This document shows, piece by piece, positions 9,305 to 18,056 of a stretch of 64,000 nt of DNA; position 1 is the stretch's first letter, and the number at the start of each line of letters is the position of its first letter. The position numbers were made by a program, and so were the translations under genes. The stretch spans positions 5,786,001 through 5,850,000 of the forward strand of contig NZ_JAGJBY010000001.1 of NCBI RefSeq assembly GCF_020010905.1. The letters are read 5' to 3'. The DNA comes from Streptomyces acidiscabies. Its GTDB lineage: Bacteria > Actinomycetota > Actinomycetes > Streptomycetales > Streptomycetaceae. The notes under the pieces were generated by a model. That model was not told the origin of the DNA, searched no databases, and was given only the letters and a program-made list of their open reading frames with translations.

Positions 9305-9981
9305 GTCAGTACTCCGGGCAACTCGGCGACGGAGCCCAGCACATGACCGGCCCCGGCCGCCCGCAGCGCCTCCGCGTCGTGCGCCCCGGTGAGGACCCCC
9401 GCGACCACCCCGGCCCCGGCGCGCACCCCGCTGAGCACGTCGTACGAGGTGTCCCCGACGACCGCGACCTGCCGGACGCCCTCGGCGGCCTTCGTCCGCA
9501 CGAACGCCTCCAGGACCATGTCGGGGTACGGCCGCCCGCGCCCGCCCGCGTCCGCCGGGCACAGGGTGAGCGCCACGAGGTCGCGCCAGCCGAGCGCGTC
9601 GAGGATCGCGTCCTGGGTGACGCGGGCGAAACCGGTGGTCAGGACGACCGTCCGGCCCTCGGCGGCGAGCTGCTCGATGGCCTCGCGGGCGCCGGGGACC
9701 GGGGCGATCAGGCCGTCGGCGACGAGGTCGCCGTACGCCTGCTCGAAGGCGGTGTTGGCGCGCTGGGCGGTTTCCTCGGTCTGGAGGAGGTGGCGGAAGA
9801 CGGAGATCTTCGACTCGCCCATCGTGGTGCGGACGTAGGCGAGCCGGTCGGGGGTGGGGTCGAGGCCCAGCGAGCCCAGGGCCGTCGTGAAGGCGCGTTC
9901 GACCAGGCCGCCGTCGGCGACGGTCGTACCGGCCATGTCGAGGACGACGAGGCGGATGTCGTGCGGCATGTCGGTGGTCAT
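9301..9981 (-). CDS. Phosphonatase-like HAD hydrolase
   Basis: 226 residues. HAD motif I is VVLDMAGTTVADG (nucleophile Asp, with the DxAGT form typical of phosphonatases), motif II TTGFAR, and motif IV region VVGDTSYDVLSG. It is related to PhnX, which splits phosphonoacetaldehyde into acetaldehyde and phosphate; this subgroup is named phosphonatase-like and its exact substrate is inferred. ATG 9981 is chosen; GTG 9990 would overlap the upstream stop as GTGA and is an equal alternative. It is in an operon with the importer and FAD oxidoreductase. Confidence 0.85.
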   Translation of the reverse strand: MTTDMPHDIRLVVLDMAGTTVADGGLVERAFTTALGSLGLDPTPDRLAYVRTTMGESKISVFRHLLQTEETAQRANTAFEQAYGDLVADGLIAPVPGAREAIEQLAAEGRTVVLTTGFARVTQDAILDALGWRDLVALTLCPADAGGRGRPYPDMVLEAFVRTKAAEGVRQVAVVGDTSYDVLSGVRAGAGVVAGVLTGAHDAEALRAAGAGHVLGSVAELPGVLT

Positions 9982-9986
9982 GGGGT

Positions 9987-11111
9987 TCACCAGCCCAACT
10001 GGTCTGCGGTGGTCTCGGCGATGGCGGGTGCGCAGGTCATGCCGCGTCCGCCGGGGCCCGTGACCAGCCAGACGCCGTCGCGGACCTGCTGGCGGTGCAC
10101 GACACGGCTCGTGTCGAGGCACTGCGCGTACACGCCCGCCCAGCGGCGGCGGATCGCGGGGAGCGGGCGGCCGAGGAGGGACTCGACGACGCCGGTCAGG
10201 TGCTCGTAGGGGTCCTCGACGGTGTCGAAGGAGAAGGGGTGCTCGTACTCGTGGGTGTCGCCGACGGTCAGGCCGCCGTCCGCGCGCTGGACCATGAGGA
10301 GCTGCATCCGGTGCTCGGCCGCCGTATCGGGCTGCGGCTGGCGGGAGTTGAGGGCGTCCAGGGCGGGGGAGGCGTACGCCGGGTAGTAGCGGAAGCTGTC
10401 CGCGTCCGCGACCGACGTCGTCAGGGGTTCGCCGAGCGGCGCGGTCTGCATCATCTGCAACCGGACGCGGCGCACGGGGAGTTCGGGCCCGGCCAGCTCG
10501 CGCACCAGGCCACCCAGCCAGGCGCCGGTGCACAGGACGACGGCGTCGCCCGTGTGCACGTCGCCGTGGTCGTCGCGCACGGCGTGCTCGCCGATCACCT
10601 CACGGACCTCGCGGCCCGGGAGGAACGTGTAGCGCGGGTTCCTCAACAGCTCGGCGCGCAGGGCGCGTTGGGCGGTCCGGGGTTCGACGGCCGCGTCCCG
10701 TGCGCAGTACAGGGCCGCGCCGAACTCCCCGCGCAGCGCCGGGTTCAGCGCCCGTGCCTCGCCCGGCGTCAGCAGCTCGTACCCCCGCACGTCCGCGTCG
10801 CCCCGCGCCGCCGCGTACTCGGCGACGGCGTGTTCGAGGCCGCCGCGTACGACGGTCAGGGACCCGTTGGCGCGGAAGCCGAGCGCCGGGACGCGCTCGC
10901 CGATCCCCTCCCACAGCTCCCTCGCGCGCAGCGCGGCCGACAGCTCCTCGCCGTCCGCGCGTCCGCTCACCCAGACGAGCCCGAAGTTGCGCAGCGACGC
11001 GCCCCGGGCCTCCGCCTCGCGCTCGATCTGTACGACCTCGTGGCCGCGTTCCAGTGCTTGCCAGGCGTGCAGGGTGCCCACCACGCCGGCTCCGACGACT
11101 ATCACTCTCAC
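9987..11111 (-). CDS. FAD-dependent oxidoreductase of the phosphonate-associated group
   Basis: 374 residues. The N-terminal Rossmann motif VVGAGVVGTLHAWQALERGH with a following acidic residue (IERE) binds FAD, and the C-terminus GPGGRGMTCAPAIAE closes the DAO-type fold. Members of this glycine-oxidase-like group cluster with phosphonate catabolism genes and are thought to oxidise amino- or N-alkyl-aminophosphonates to phosphonoacetaldehyde, the substrate of the HAD next door. GTG 11111 is chosen because AGGAG lies 10 nt upstream; GTG 11120 has the site too close. First gene of the operon. Confidence 0.83.
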   Translation of the reverse strand: MRVIVVGAGVVGTLHAWQALERGHEVVQIEREAEARGASLRNFGLVWVSGRADGEELSAALRARELWEGIGERVPALGFRANGSLTVVRGGLEHAVAEYAAARGDADVRGYELLTPGEARALNPALRGEFGAALYCARDAAVEPRTAQRALRAELLRNPRYTFLPGREVREVIGEHAVRDDHGDVHTGDAVVLCTGAWLGGLVRELAGPELPVRRVRLQMMQTAPLGEPLTTSVADADSFRYYPAYASPALDALNSRQPQPDTAAEHRMQLLMVQRADGGLTVGDTHEYEHPFSFDTVEDPYEHLTGVVESLLGRPLPAIRRRWAGVYAQCLDTSRVVHRQQVRDGVWLVTGPGGRGMTCAPAIAETTADQLGW

Positions 11112-11187
11112 GACCGTCACGCTCCTCGCCGTGCGGGAACCGGAAGGGTCCGGCTGACGACGTGAGCATGAACCGGCCATCACATTT

Positions 11188-11198
11188 GGGCTAGACCC
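11188..11198. promoter_or_regulatory. Candidate GntR operator upstream of phosphonate operon
   Basis: GGGCTAGACCC is a near-palindrome centred on CTAG (GG.CTAG.CC), located 77 bp upstream of the FAD oxidoreductase start in the 139-bp gap below the GntR gene. GntR/HutC-type regulators often bind CTAG-centred palindromes (GTCTAGAC-like). Assignment is by sequence shape and position only. Confidence 0.4.
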
Positions 11199-11250
11199 GT
11201 TATCTGTTCGTTACTTTAGTGCGGTCGGATAATCGGTCTTTATCGGTTTT

Positions 11251-12006
11251 TCAGTTCTTGAGATGCGCCGAGAACGAGAACCGGTCCCCCCGGTACAGGC
11301 TCCGCACCCGCTCCAGCGGACTCCCCTCCGCGTCCCGTGACACCCGGTGGATCAGCAGCATCGGCAGCGCCGGGGGAGTCCCGATCAGCAGCGCCTCGCG
11401 CGGCGTCGCCAGAACCGTCTCGATGCGCTCGTCGGCCTGACCGAGCCGGATGCCCTGGCCGCCCATGTAGGCGTAGAACGAGGAGTCCGGGTCGAACTCG
11501 GCGTCCAGGCGCGGGAGTCGGGCGACGGAGACGTACGTGCTCTCCAGGCCCACCCGCTCGTCGTCGGCCAGCAGCACCCGCTCCAGGTGCCACACCGGCT
11601 CGCCGCGCGTCAGCCCCGTCTCCTCGGCCAGCGGCGCCGGGCACGGGAACCGGTCGAGGGCGACGAGACTGCGGCCCGGCGTCCGGCCCTGCCTGCGCAC
11701 GCCCTCCGTATAGCTGGCCAGCGCGAGCGGCTGCTCCAGCTTCGGCCCCGCGACGACGGTCCCCCGGCCCTGCCGGCGCAGCTTGCCCTCCAGCAGCAAC
11801 TCCCGCAGCGCCTGCCGCACCGTCTCGCGCGCCACGTCGTACCGCTCGGAGAGATCCCGCTCGGTGGGGATGACAGCACCCTCGCCGAGGTCGCTCACGA
11901 GGTCGTCTATACGGGCCTTGACCGCGTAGTACTTGGGCACACGGCCGTGCTCGGGGACACCGGCGCGGACGGGAGCGCCGGGGTGCTGATCATTCGGGTA
12001 GTCCAC
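11251..12006 (-). CDS. GntR-family (HutC/UTRA) transcriptional regulator
   Basis: 251 residues from GTG 12006 (VDYPNDQHPG...). The winged helix lies at residues ~25-95 (PTERDLSERYDVARETVRQALREL, then RRQGRGTVV) and the UTRA effector-binding domain at ~105-250. It is immediately upstream of, and on the same strand as, the phosphonate operon, so it probably controls it in response to a phosphonate or a pathway intermediate. A shorter start at GTG 11940 (VPKYYAVK) is possible; an even longer frame to 12081 is less likely. Confidence 0.85.
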   Translation of the reverse strand: MDYPNDQHPGAPVRAGVPEHGRVPKYYAVKARIDDLVSDLGEGAVIPTERDLSERYDVARETVRQALRELLLEGKLRRQGRGTVVAGPKLEQPLALASYTEGVRRQGRTPGRSLVALDRFPCPAPLAEETGLTRGEPVWHLERVLLADDERVGLESTYVSVARLPRLDAEFDPDSSFYAYMGGQGIRLGQADERIETVLATPREALLIGTPPALPMLLIHRVSRDAEGSPLERVRSLYRGDRFSFSAHLKN

Positions 12007-12117
12007 GGGTGGACCGTACACGGACCCCGCCGCGACCCCGTCGTACGACGGCCGAACCGCTCCTTGCTGCATCATGCACACCTGCGTAGCGTCGACAGCG
12101 CCCCACGGAGGTGCGCG

Positions 12118-13311
12118 ATGACCGAGCTCCGACTCCCCTTACCTGCCGAAGGCCCCCTGGAACCGCCCGCCGCCTGGGCCGACCTGCGCCGCGAGTGCCC
12201 GGTCGCGTCCGTCCGGCTCCCCAGCGGCGACGAGGCGACGCTCCTGACCCGCTACGACGACATACGCACCCTGCTCTCCGACCCCCGCTTCGCCCGCCCG
12301 GCCGCCGAGGACGGCGCCGCGCGGCTCGCCCCCGAGGGAGCGGGCGGCCCCGTCGTCGACGGAGAGTTGCAGGACGTCATACCCGACCGCGGCGAAGGCC
12401 ATCAGCGGTGGCGGCGCCAGGTCGGCAAGTACTTCACCGCCAAACGCATGACCGCCCTACGCCCCGCGATCACCGAGCGGGCCGACCGGCTCGTCGACAG
12501 CATGGTCGAGCAGCGCCAACCCGCCGACCTGAAGGGCGCGTTCGGGTTCCCGCTGCCCGTGTACGTGATCTGTACGATCCTCGGGGTCCCCGCCGAGGAC
12601 AGCGACCGCTTCTCGCACTGGTCCGACGCCTTCCTCAACGTCAGCCGGTGGACGAAGGAGGAGAGCGCGGCGGCGTACGAGGAGTTCGACGCGTACATGT
12701 CCCGGCACATCACGCACGTCCGCGAGCACCCCGGCGACGACCTGATCAGCATGCTCATCGCCGACCAACCGGACGTGACCGACACCTGGTTGCTGCGCAC
12801 CGGCATGGGACTGCTCGTCGCCGGACACGAGACGACCGCCAACGCCATCGGCAAGACCGTCGCGATGCTGCTGGCCGACCGGGAACTGTGGGAACTCCTG
12901 CTGGCCGAGCCGGAGTTGGTGCGCACGACCGTCGACGAGGCGCTCCGCCTGGACGTCAACCTCGGCTTCGGGCTGCGGCGTTACCTCACCGAGGACGTCG
13001 AGGTCGGCGGCTCGGTGCTGCCGCGCGGCGCCACCGTCGTCTGCGCCCTGCCCGCCGCCAACCGGGACGCGGCGGCCTTCGAGGACCCGGACCTCATGCT
13101 CCTGTCCCGCAGCCCCAACCCGCACCTCGCGTTCGGCGCGGGCCCGCACGCCTGCCTGGGACAGAGCCTCGCCAGGACCGAGCTCCAGGTCGCCCTGGAG
13201 GTGTTGCTCAGGCGGCTGCCCGCGCTGCGGCTCGCCGTGCCGGTCGGTGAACTGCGGCGCCTGGAGGGCCTGTTGGTGGGCGGGCTGAGCGAAGTGCCGG
13301 TCACGTGGTGA
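12118..13311 (+). CDS. Cytochrome P450
   Basis: 397 residues, the usual bacterial P450 length. The I-helix has AGHETTAN (acid-alcohol pair for oxygen activation), the K-helix ExxR is EALR, and the haem loop is FGAGPHACLGQSLAR with the thiolate Cys near residue 346. The stop overlaps the ferredoxin start as GTGA, so the pair is co-translated and the ferredoxin is its likely electron donor. The start ATG has GGAGG 9 nt upstream. The substrate is unknown. It is divergent from the GntR gene. Confidence 0.92.
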   Translation: MTELRLPLPAEGPLEPPAAWADLRRECPVASVRLPSGDEATLLTRYDDIRTLLSDPRFARPAAEDGAARLAPEGAGGPVVDGELQDVIPDRGEGHQRWRRQVGKYFTAKRMTALRPAITERADRLVDSMVEQRQPADLKGAFGFPLPVYVICTILGVPAEDSDRFSHWSDAFLNVSRWTKEESAAAYEEFDAYMSRHITHVREHPGDDLISMLIADQPDVTDTWLLRTGMGLLVAGHETTANAIGKTVAMLLADRELWELLLAEPELVRTTVDEALRLDVNLGFGLRRYLTEDVEVGGSVLPRGATVVCALPAANRDAAAFEDPDLMLLSRSPNPHLAFGAGPHACLGQSLARTELQVALEVLLRRLPALRLAVPVGELRRLEGLLVGGLSEVPVTW

Positions 13312-13520
13312 GGGTCGCCGTCGACCGTTCGCTGTGCTGCGGGGCCGGGAACTGCGTCCTCGTCGCGCCCGGAGTGTTCGACCAGGACGAGGACGACGGG
13401 GTCGTGGTGCTGCTCACGGAGACGCCCGCTTCGTCGGACGAGGCCGCGACGCGGGAGGCGGCGGCGATGTGCCCCGCCTCCGCGATCACATTGCGTGACG
13501 ATATGTACCGGGATGCGTGA
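13308..13520 (+). CDS. [3Fe-4S]-type ferredoxin
   Basis: 70 residues. Cysteines at about 10, 16 and 55 (LCCGAGNC ... MCPASAI) match the short Streptomyces ferredoxins that carry one 3Fe-4S (sometimes 4Fe-4S) cluster; an extra Cys follows the first. It is acidic (DQDEDDG), as electron donors to P450s are. GTG 13308 overlaps the P450 stop. It would pass electrons from a reductase encoded elsewhere to the P450. Confidence 0.9.
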   Translation: MRVAVDRSLCCGAGNCVLVAPGVFDQDEDDGVVVLLTETPASSDEAATREAAAMCPASAITLRDDMYRDA

Positions 13521-13575
13521 TATGTGAGCCGACCTTAGGGTGAGGCCGCGAGGGGGCCCTTCCGAAAGGTCAACG

Positions 13576-14958
13576 ATGAGAAAGCTTCCGTCGGCACTGG
13601 CTCTGGCCGCCGTCGCGGCACTCGTCTGCTCCTGCGGCAGCGGGTCCGCGACAGGGACGGTCCAGCGCGCCGCCGCCGTGAACCTGGACGCCAAGGCCGG
13701 CTTCACGGTCGTCACGACCGGGCTCGGGGACCCGTACGAGATGATCCAGGGCCCCGACGGGTACCTGTGGCTCACCGAGAAGTCCGGCCTCAAGGTCACC
13801 CGCGTCGACCCGAAAACCGGCGCCAAGACCACCGCCCTGGACCTGGCCAAGAAGGCCGTCCGCGCCAAGGGCGGCAAGGACGGAGTCCTCGGCCTCGCGC
13901 TGCACCCCGACTTCGGGAAGAAGAAGGACAAGGACTACGTCTACCTGTCCTACAGCTCCATGGACGGCGTGAAAGAGGCCACCAGGATCGTCAGGTACAC
14001 GGCGAAGAACGGGAAGCTCTCCGGCGAGTACACCGTCCTGAGCGGCCTCCCCGCCGGCGACGACCACCAGGCCGCACGCCTGCGCTACGGTCCCGACGGC
14101 AAGCTCTACTACTCGATCGGCGACCAGGGCGCGAACTACTACGCCCACTACTGCGTCCCGAACCAGGCCCAGAACCTGCCGACCGCCGACCAGGTGAAGA
14201 AGAAGGACTGGTCGGTGTACCCCGGCAAGATCCTGCGCATGAACCCCGACGGCTCGATCCCGGACGACAACCCCGAGCTGAACGGCGTCCGCAGCCACGT
14301 CTACGCCTACGGCATGCGCAACCCCAACGGCATGGACTTCCGCGGCAAGGAGCTGTACACCGCCGAGAACGGCCCCCTCACCGACGACGAGTTCAACCGC
14401 ATCGAGAAGGGCGCGAACTACGGCTGGCCGAACGTCGCCGGGTACAAGGACGACCAGGCGTACGTCTACTCGGACTGGGCCAAGGCCAAGGGCGGCTGCC
14501 AGAAACTCACCTTCACGCCCAACCCCGGCGAGGCCCCCGTGCAGGTGCCGACGACCCGGGAACGGGACTTCACGAAGGCCATGGAGGCGCCGGTCAGCAC
14601 GTACGGCACGACGGTCGAGTCCGGACACGACTTCGGCGTGACCACGGTGTGCACCGACCCCGACAGCGCGTACGTGTGCTGGCCGACCATGGCACCCGGC
14701 GCCCTCAAAGTGGCTGGTGACGAATTCCTCGTCACCTCCCTCAAGAACGGGACCGTCTACCGGCTCACGAAGGACGGCAAGTCCTTCAAGCAGCTCCACC
14801 GGAGCGTCAACCGCTACCGCGACGTCGCGCTGAGCCCCGACGGCAAGACCCTCTACATCGCCACCGACAGCGGCGGACTCGTCCACGGCCCCGACGGCGC
14901 CCCCACGGGCAAGCTCGCCAATCCCGGCGCGATCCTCGCCGTCCCCTATGGAAAGTGA
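13576..14958 (+). CDS. PQQ-dependent sugar dehydrogenase-like lipoprotein
   Basis: 460 residues. A signal with a lipobox-like end (ALVCSC) suggests a lipoprotein. The body is a glucose/sorbosone dehydrogenase propeller: NPYEM-type start (GDPYEMIQGPDGYLWLTEK), LGLALHPDF, YLSYSS, YGMRNPNGMDF, ENGPLTDDEFNRI, GANYGWP. The family oxidises sugars with PQQ at the cell surface. The start ATG follows AAAGG. Only 7 bp separate it from pqqA, so the enzyme and its cofactor pathway look co-expressed. Residues such as DDHQAARLRYGPDGKLYYS fit the soluble-GDH active-site region. Confidence 0.9.
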   Translation: MRKLPSALALAAVAALVCSCGSGSATGTVQRAAAVNLDAKAGFTVVTTGLGDPYEMIQGPDGYLWLTEKSGLKVTRVDPKTGAKTTALDLAKKAVRAKGGKDGVLGLALHPDFGKKKDKDYVYLSYSSMDGVKEATRIVRYTAKNGKLSGEYTVLSGLPAGDDHQAARLRYGPDGKLYYSIGDQGANYYAHYCVPNQAQNLPTADQVKKKDWSVYPGKILRMNPDGSIPDDNPELNGVRSHVYAYGMRNPNGMDFRGKELYTAENGPLTDDEFNRIEKGANYGWPNVAGYKDDQAYVYSDWAKAKGGCQKLTFTPNPGEAPVQVPTTRERDFTKAMEAPVSTYGTTVESGHDFGVTTVCTDPDSAYVCWPTMAPGALKVAGDEFLVTSLKNGTVYRLTKDGKSFKQLHRSVNRYRDVALSPDGKTLYIATDSGGLVHGPDGAPTGKLANPGAILAVPYGK

Positions 14959-14965
14959 GACCCGG

Positions 14966-15106
14966 ATGATCCAGCACGAGGAACGGGACGACAGGTCTGT
15001 GGAGCGTCCCGACGAGGCGACGGACCAGACCGCCTGGCACCGGCCCACTTATCAGATCGTCGAGGCGTCGATGGAGATGTCGGCGTACTTCCTCAGCGAC
15101 CGGTAG
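14966..15106 (+). CDS. pqqA: PQQ precursor peptide PqqA
   Basis: A 46-residue gene, easily missed by length. It ends ...WHRPTYQIVEASMEMSAYFLSDR and contains the E-x3-Y pair (EMSAY) whose Glu and Tyr are cross-linked by PqqE to form the PQQ skeleton; the preceding WxxPxY is also typical. It sits 7 bp after the dehydrogenase and 11 bp before pqqB. The N-terminal ~20 residues are a longer leader than in proteobacterial PqqA (about 23-29 residues total). The ATG is preceded by GAGACCCGG, a modest ribosome site. Confidence 0.9.
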   Translation: MIQHEERDDRSVERPDEATDQTAWHRPTYQIVEASMEMSAYFLSDR

Positions 15107-15117
15107 GGGGCCGCGCC

Positions 15118-15930
15118 GTGCGCCTGCACGTACTCGGTACGGCGGCCGGTGGCGGCGTCCCCCAGTGGAACTGCGCGTGTCCCGGGTGCTGCGGGGCGCG
15201 CGCGGTGCCGTCCTGGCGGAGGCTGCACGCGTCGATCGCCGTCGAGGTCGAGCCCGGCCGGGTCTATGTGGTCAACGCGACGCCCGACATCGGCGAACAG
15301 ATCGAGCGGTGCGGCTGGTTGCGTCCTGACGGGCGGCGTACTCCTCTCGCGGGGGTGATCCTCACCGACGCCGAACTCGATCACACGCTGGGGCTCGCGC
15401 GGCTTCGGGAGGCCGATGAGCTGGAGATCATGGCGACGGACGCGGTGCGGAAGGCGGTGAGTGAGGGGCTGCGGCTGGAGGAGACCCTCGCGCCTTATGT
15501 GCGGTTGCGGTGGCGGGACGTGGACGGTGCTTCGTTGGTGCCGGTGTCCGGTAAACGGCCGAGGTACGCGCGGGAGTTCCCGGCATGGGACGGGGAATGG
15601 GTCAGCGCGCTGAGCATCGGGGGGCTGGTGTACGCGCCGGCCATGGGGGTGTGGCCCGCCGGGTTCGGGGAAGGGGCGGACGTCGTGTTCGCCGACGGGA
15701 CGTTCTGGGACGAGGACGAGCCCCGCCGCTGCGGGTTCTCCGAGAAGACGGGGACCGAGATGGGGCACCTGCCGGTTCTCGCGACGCGGGATCGGCTGGC
15801 CGCCCTGCCCGCGCGGTGCTTCTACACACACCTCAACAACACCAACCCCCTCGTGGACCCTGACGCGCCGCAGTACGCGGAGTTGCGGGGCGTCGAGGTG
15901 GCTTCGGAAGGGATGTTCGTCGAATGGTGA
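15118..15930 (+). CDS. pqqB: PQQ biosynthesis protein PqqB
   Basis: 270 residues from GTG 15118. It has the metallo-beta-lactamase-like PqqB features: LGTAAGGGVPQWNC at the N-terminus, CPGCCGAR (zinc knuckle), LTDAELDHTLGL, DGTFWDEDE, MGHLPV and HLNNTNPL near the end. PqqB is an iron-dependent hydroxylase acting on the diamino acid released from PqqA. The stop overlaps pqqC by 7 bp. Confidence 0.95.
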   Translation: MRLHVLGTAAGGGVPQWNCACPGCCGARAVPSWRRLHASIAVEVEPGRVYVVNATPDIGEQIERCGWLRPDGRRTPLAGVILTDAELDHTLGLARLREADELEIMATDAVRKAVSEGLRLEETLAPYVRLRWRDVDGASLVPVSGKRPRYAREFPAWDGEWVSALSIGGLVYAPAMGVWPAGFGEGADVVFADGTFWDEDEPRRCGFSEKTGTEMGHLPVLATRDRLAALPARCFYTHLNNTNPLVDPDAPQYAELRGVEVASEGMFVEW

Positions 15931-16640
15931 TCGGTCTGGATGCCGTGTCTGCGGGGAGCGCGGTCGGGGCCGCTGCCTTCGAGCGTGAACTGAGGGCGGT
16001 TCCCGAACGCCACTACCACCACCGGCATCCCTTCAACCTCCGTATGCACCAAGGAGAGTTGACGCCCGGCGAACTCCGCACCTGGATCCTCAACCGCTTC
16101 CACTACCAGCGGCACATCCCCGTCAAGGATGCCCTGATCCTCGCCAAGCTCGACGACCCCGCCCTGCGCCGCATGTGGGTGCGCCGCATCACCGACCACG
16201 ACGGCACCGGCGACGACGAGGGCGGCATCGAACGCTGGCTGCGCCTCGGCGAGGCCGCCGGACTCGACCGGGCCGACCTCCTCGCCGGTGACCGGGTGCT
16301 GCCGGGCGTACGGCTCGCCGTCGACGGGTACGTCAACCTCTGCCGCAACGCAGGCCCGCTCGAAGCCGTCGCCGCGTCCCTCACCGAACTGTTCGCGCCG
16401 GATCTGATGGCGACCCGGATCGCGGCGTTCGAGAAGCACTACACGTGGATCAGGCCCGAGGGGCTCGCGTACTTCGCCTCCCGTGTGTCCCAGGGGCGTC
16501 GGGACAGTGGCGAGGCGCTTGCCCTTGTGCTGGGGTGGGCTCGCACTCGCGCTGATCAGGAGGCTGCTGTTGCCGCGCTCTCCTACAAGTGCGAGGTGCT
16601 GTGGACTCTGCTGGACGCCGTCGACCGGGCGTCCGCATGA
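15924..16640 (+). CDS. pqqC: Pyrroloquinoline-quinone synthase PqqC
   Basis: 238 residues, normal family length. Motifs include HPFNLRMHQGEL, LNRFHYQRHIPVKDALIL, RITDHDGT, YVNLCRN, LTELFAPDL, and RRDSGEALALVL. It catalyses the last step, ring closure and eight-electron oxidation to PQQ, without a metal. It overlaps pqqB by 7 bp and pqqD by 4 bp (ATGA). Confidence 0.96.
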   Translation: MVIGLDAVSAGSAVGAAAFERELRAVPERHYHHRHPFNLRMHQGELTPGELRTWILNRFHYQRHIPVKDALILAKLDDPALRRMWVRRITDHDGTGDDEGGIERWLRLGEAAGLDRADLLAGDRVLPGVRLAVDGYVNLCRNAGPLEAVAASLTELFAPDLMATRIAAFEKHYTWIRPEGLAYFASRVSQGRRDSGEALALVLGWARTRADQEAAVAALSYKCEVLWTLLDAVDRASA

Positions 16641-16876
16641 GTACGGCTTGGCGGCCGGCCCTCAGCCCGTACGCGCGCGTGCGTGACTGTCCGGTACGGA
16701 AACGGACGCTGCTGATCGTTCCTGAACGGATCGTTGTCCTCAGTACCGAGGCTGCCGCAGTGGTCGAGCTGTGCGACGGGACCCGGACCGTTCCTGAGAT
16801 CAGCGCCGAACTCGGGGACGGGGACGGGATCGCCGAGTTCCTCGACGATGTGAAGGAGCGCGGATGGCTGCGCTGA
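16637..16876 (+). CDS. pqqD: PQQ peptide chaperone PqqD
   Basis: 79 residues. It begins MSTAWRPALSPYARVRDC and contains VRKRTLLIVPERIVVLSTEAA and ICELCDGTRTV-type RiPP-recognition fold (here VELCDGTRTVPEIS). PqqD binds the PqqA leader and presents it to the radical SAM enzyme PqqE. The ATG overlaps the pqqC stop, and its end overlaps pqqE by 13 bp. Confidence 0.95.
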   Translation: MSTAWRPALSPYARVRDCPVRKRTLLIVPERIVVLSTEAAAVVELCDGTRTVPEISAELGDGDGIAEFLDDVKERGWLR

Positions 16877-17997
16877 ACCCGCCCTCGGTGAATCCGCCCT
16901 CGGTGAACCCGCCGTGGGCGATGCTCGCGGAGCTCACCCACGGCTGCCCCCTGCGCTGCCCCTACTGCTCCAACCCCACCGAACTCGTGCGCCCCGCCGA
17001 CGAGTTGACCACCGGGGACTGGCTGCGCGTGTTCGACGAGGCCGCCCGCCTCGGCGTGGCCCACGCCCACCTCTCCGGCGGCGAACCCCTGCTGCGGCGC
17101 GACCTGACCGAGCTGGTCGCCGGTGCCGCAGACGCCGGGATCTACGCCCAACTCGTCACCAGCGGACTCGGGTTGACGTCCGAGCGGCTCGACGAGCTGA
17201 CGGCGGCCGGTCTCCCCAGCGTCCAGCTCTCCGTGCAGGGCGCGGACGCCGCGAGTTCCGAACTCATCGCCGGGCGCCGGTCGTTCACCGCGAAAGCGAG
17301 GGCCGCCGCGCTGATCCGGGACGCCGGTCTGCCGCTCGGCCTCAACGTCGTCCTGCACCGGCACAACCTCGACCGGCTCGACGAGATCATCCGACTCGGC
17401 GTCGACTGGGGAGCCGTACGCATCGAACTCGCCAACACCCAGTTCTACGGCTGGGGGCTGCGCAACCGGGCCGCGCTCATGCCGAGCCGGGAGCAACTGG
17501 CCCGTGCGCAAAGGGTGGTCGAGGAGTGGCGGGGGCGTACGGAGACGGAGTTGATCTGGGTCGTGCCGGACTACTTCGACGGGGTGGCGAAACCCTGCAT
17601 GGGAGGCTGGGGCGCGATCTCGCTGACCGTGGCCCCCGACGGGCGGGTGCTGCCCTGTCCCGCCGCCTACGATCTGCCGCTCGAAGCGCCCAACGTCCGT
17701 GAAAACTCGCTGAGTTGGATCTGGCGCGAGTCGCCCGCGTTCAACGCCTACCGGGGGAGCGACTGGCTGCCCGACCCCTGCCGGTCCTGCCCACGGAAAG
17801 AGGCCGACTTCGGGGGATGCCGGTGCCAGGCGTTCGCGCTCACCGGGGACGCCGGGCGGACGGACCCGGCGTGTTCGCTGTCGCCGGACCACGGGGTGAT
17901 CGCCGAACTGTCGGGCGTACGGAGCGGGGAGTTGGTCTATCGGGGGTACGCGGCCGGAAATCGTCAGCGGGCGCACGGGCCGACTAGAGTGCGGTGA
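16864..17997 (+). CDS. pqqE: PqqA peptide cyclase (radical SAM) PqqE
   Basis: 377 residues. The radical SAM triad is CPLRCPYC (CxxxCxxC, residues ~28-35), followed by GGEPLLR. The C-terminal SPASM/auxiliary cluster cysteines are in KPCMGGWG, LPCPAAYD, CRSCPRKEADFGGCRCQ. It forms the Glu-Tyr C-C bond in PqqA. The N-terminus holds a perfect-looking tandem repeat NPPSV-NPPSV-NPPW (residues 5-17), absent from the family core. Confidence 0.95.
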   Translation: MAALNPPSVNPPSVNPPWAMLAELTHGCPLRCPYCSNPTELVRPADELTTGDWLRVFDEAARLGVAHAHLSGGEPLLRRDLTELVAGAADAGIYAQLVTSGLGLTSERLDELTAAGLPSVQLSVQGADAASSELIAGRRSFTAKARAAALIRDAGLPLGLNVVLHRHNLDRLDEIIRLGVDWGAVRIELANTQFYGWGLRNRAALMPSREQLARAQRVVEEWRGRTETELIWVVPDYFDGVAKPCMGGWGAISLTVAPDGRVLPCPAAYDLPLEAPNVRENSLSWIWRESPAFNAYRGSDWLPDPCRSCPRKEADFGGCRCQAFALTGDAGRTDPACSLSPDHGVIAELSGVRSGELVYRGYAAGNRQRAHGPTRVR

Positions 17998-18056
17998 TCG
18001 TCGACGCGTACCCCGAAAAGCGAGGTGTACGCCTCTGAGAGACGGAGAATCACTGA

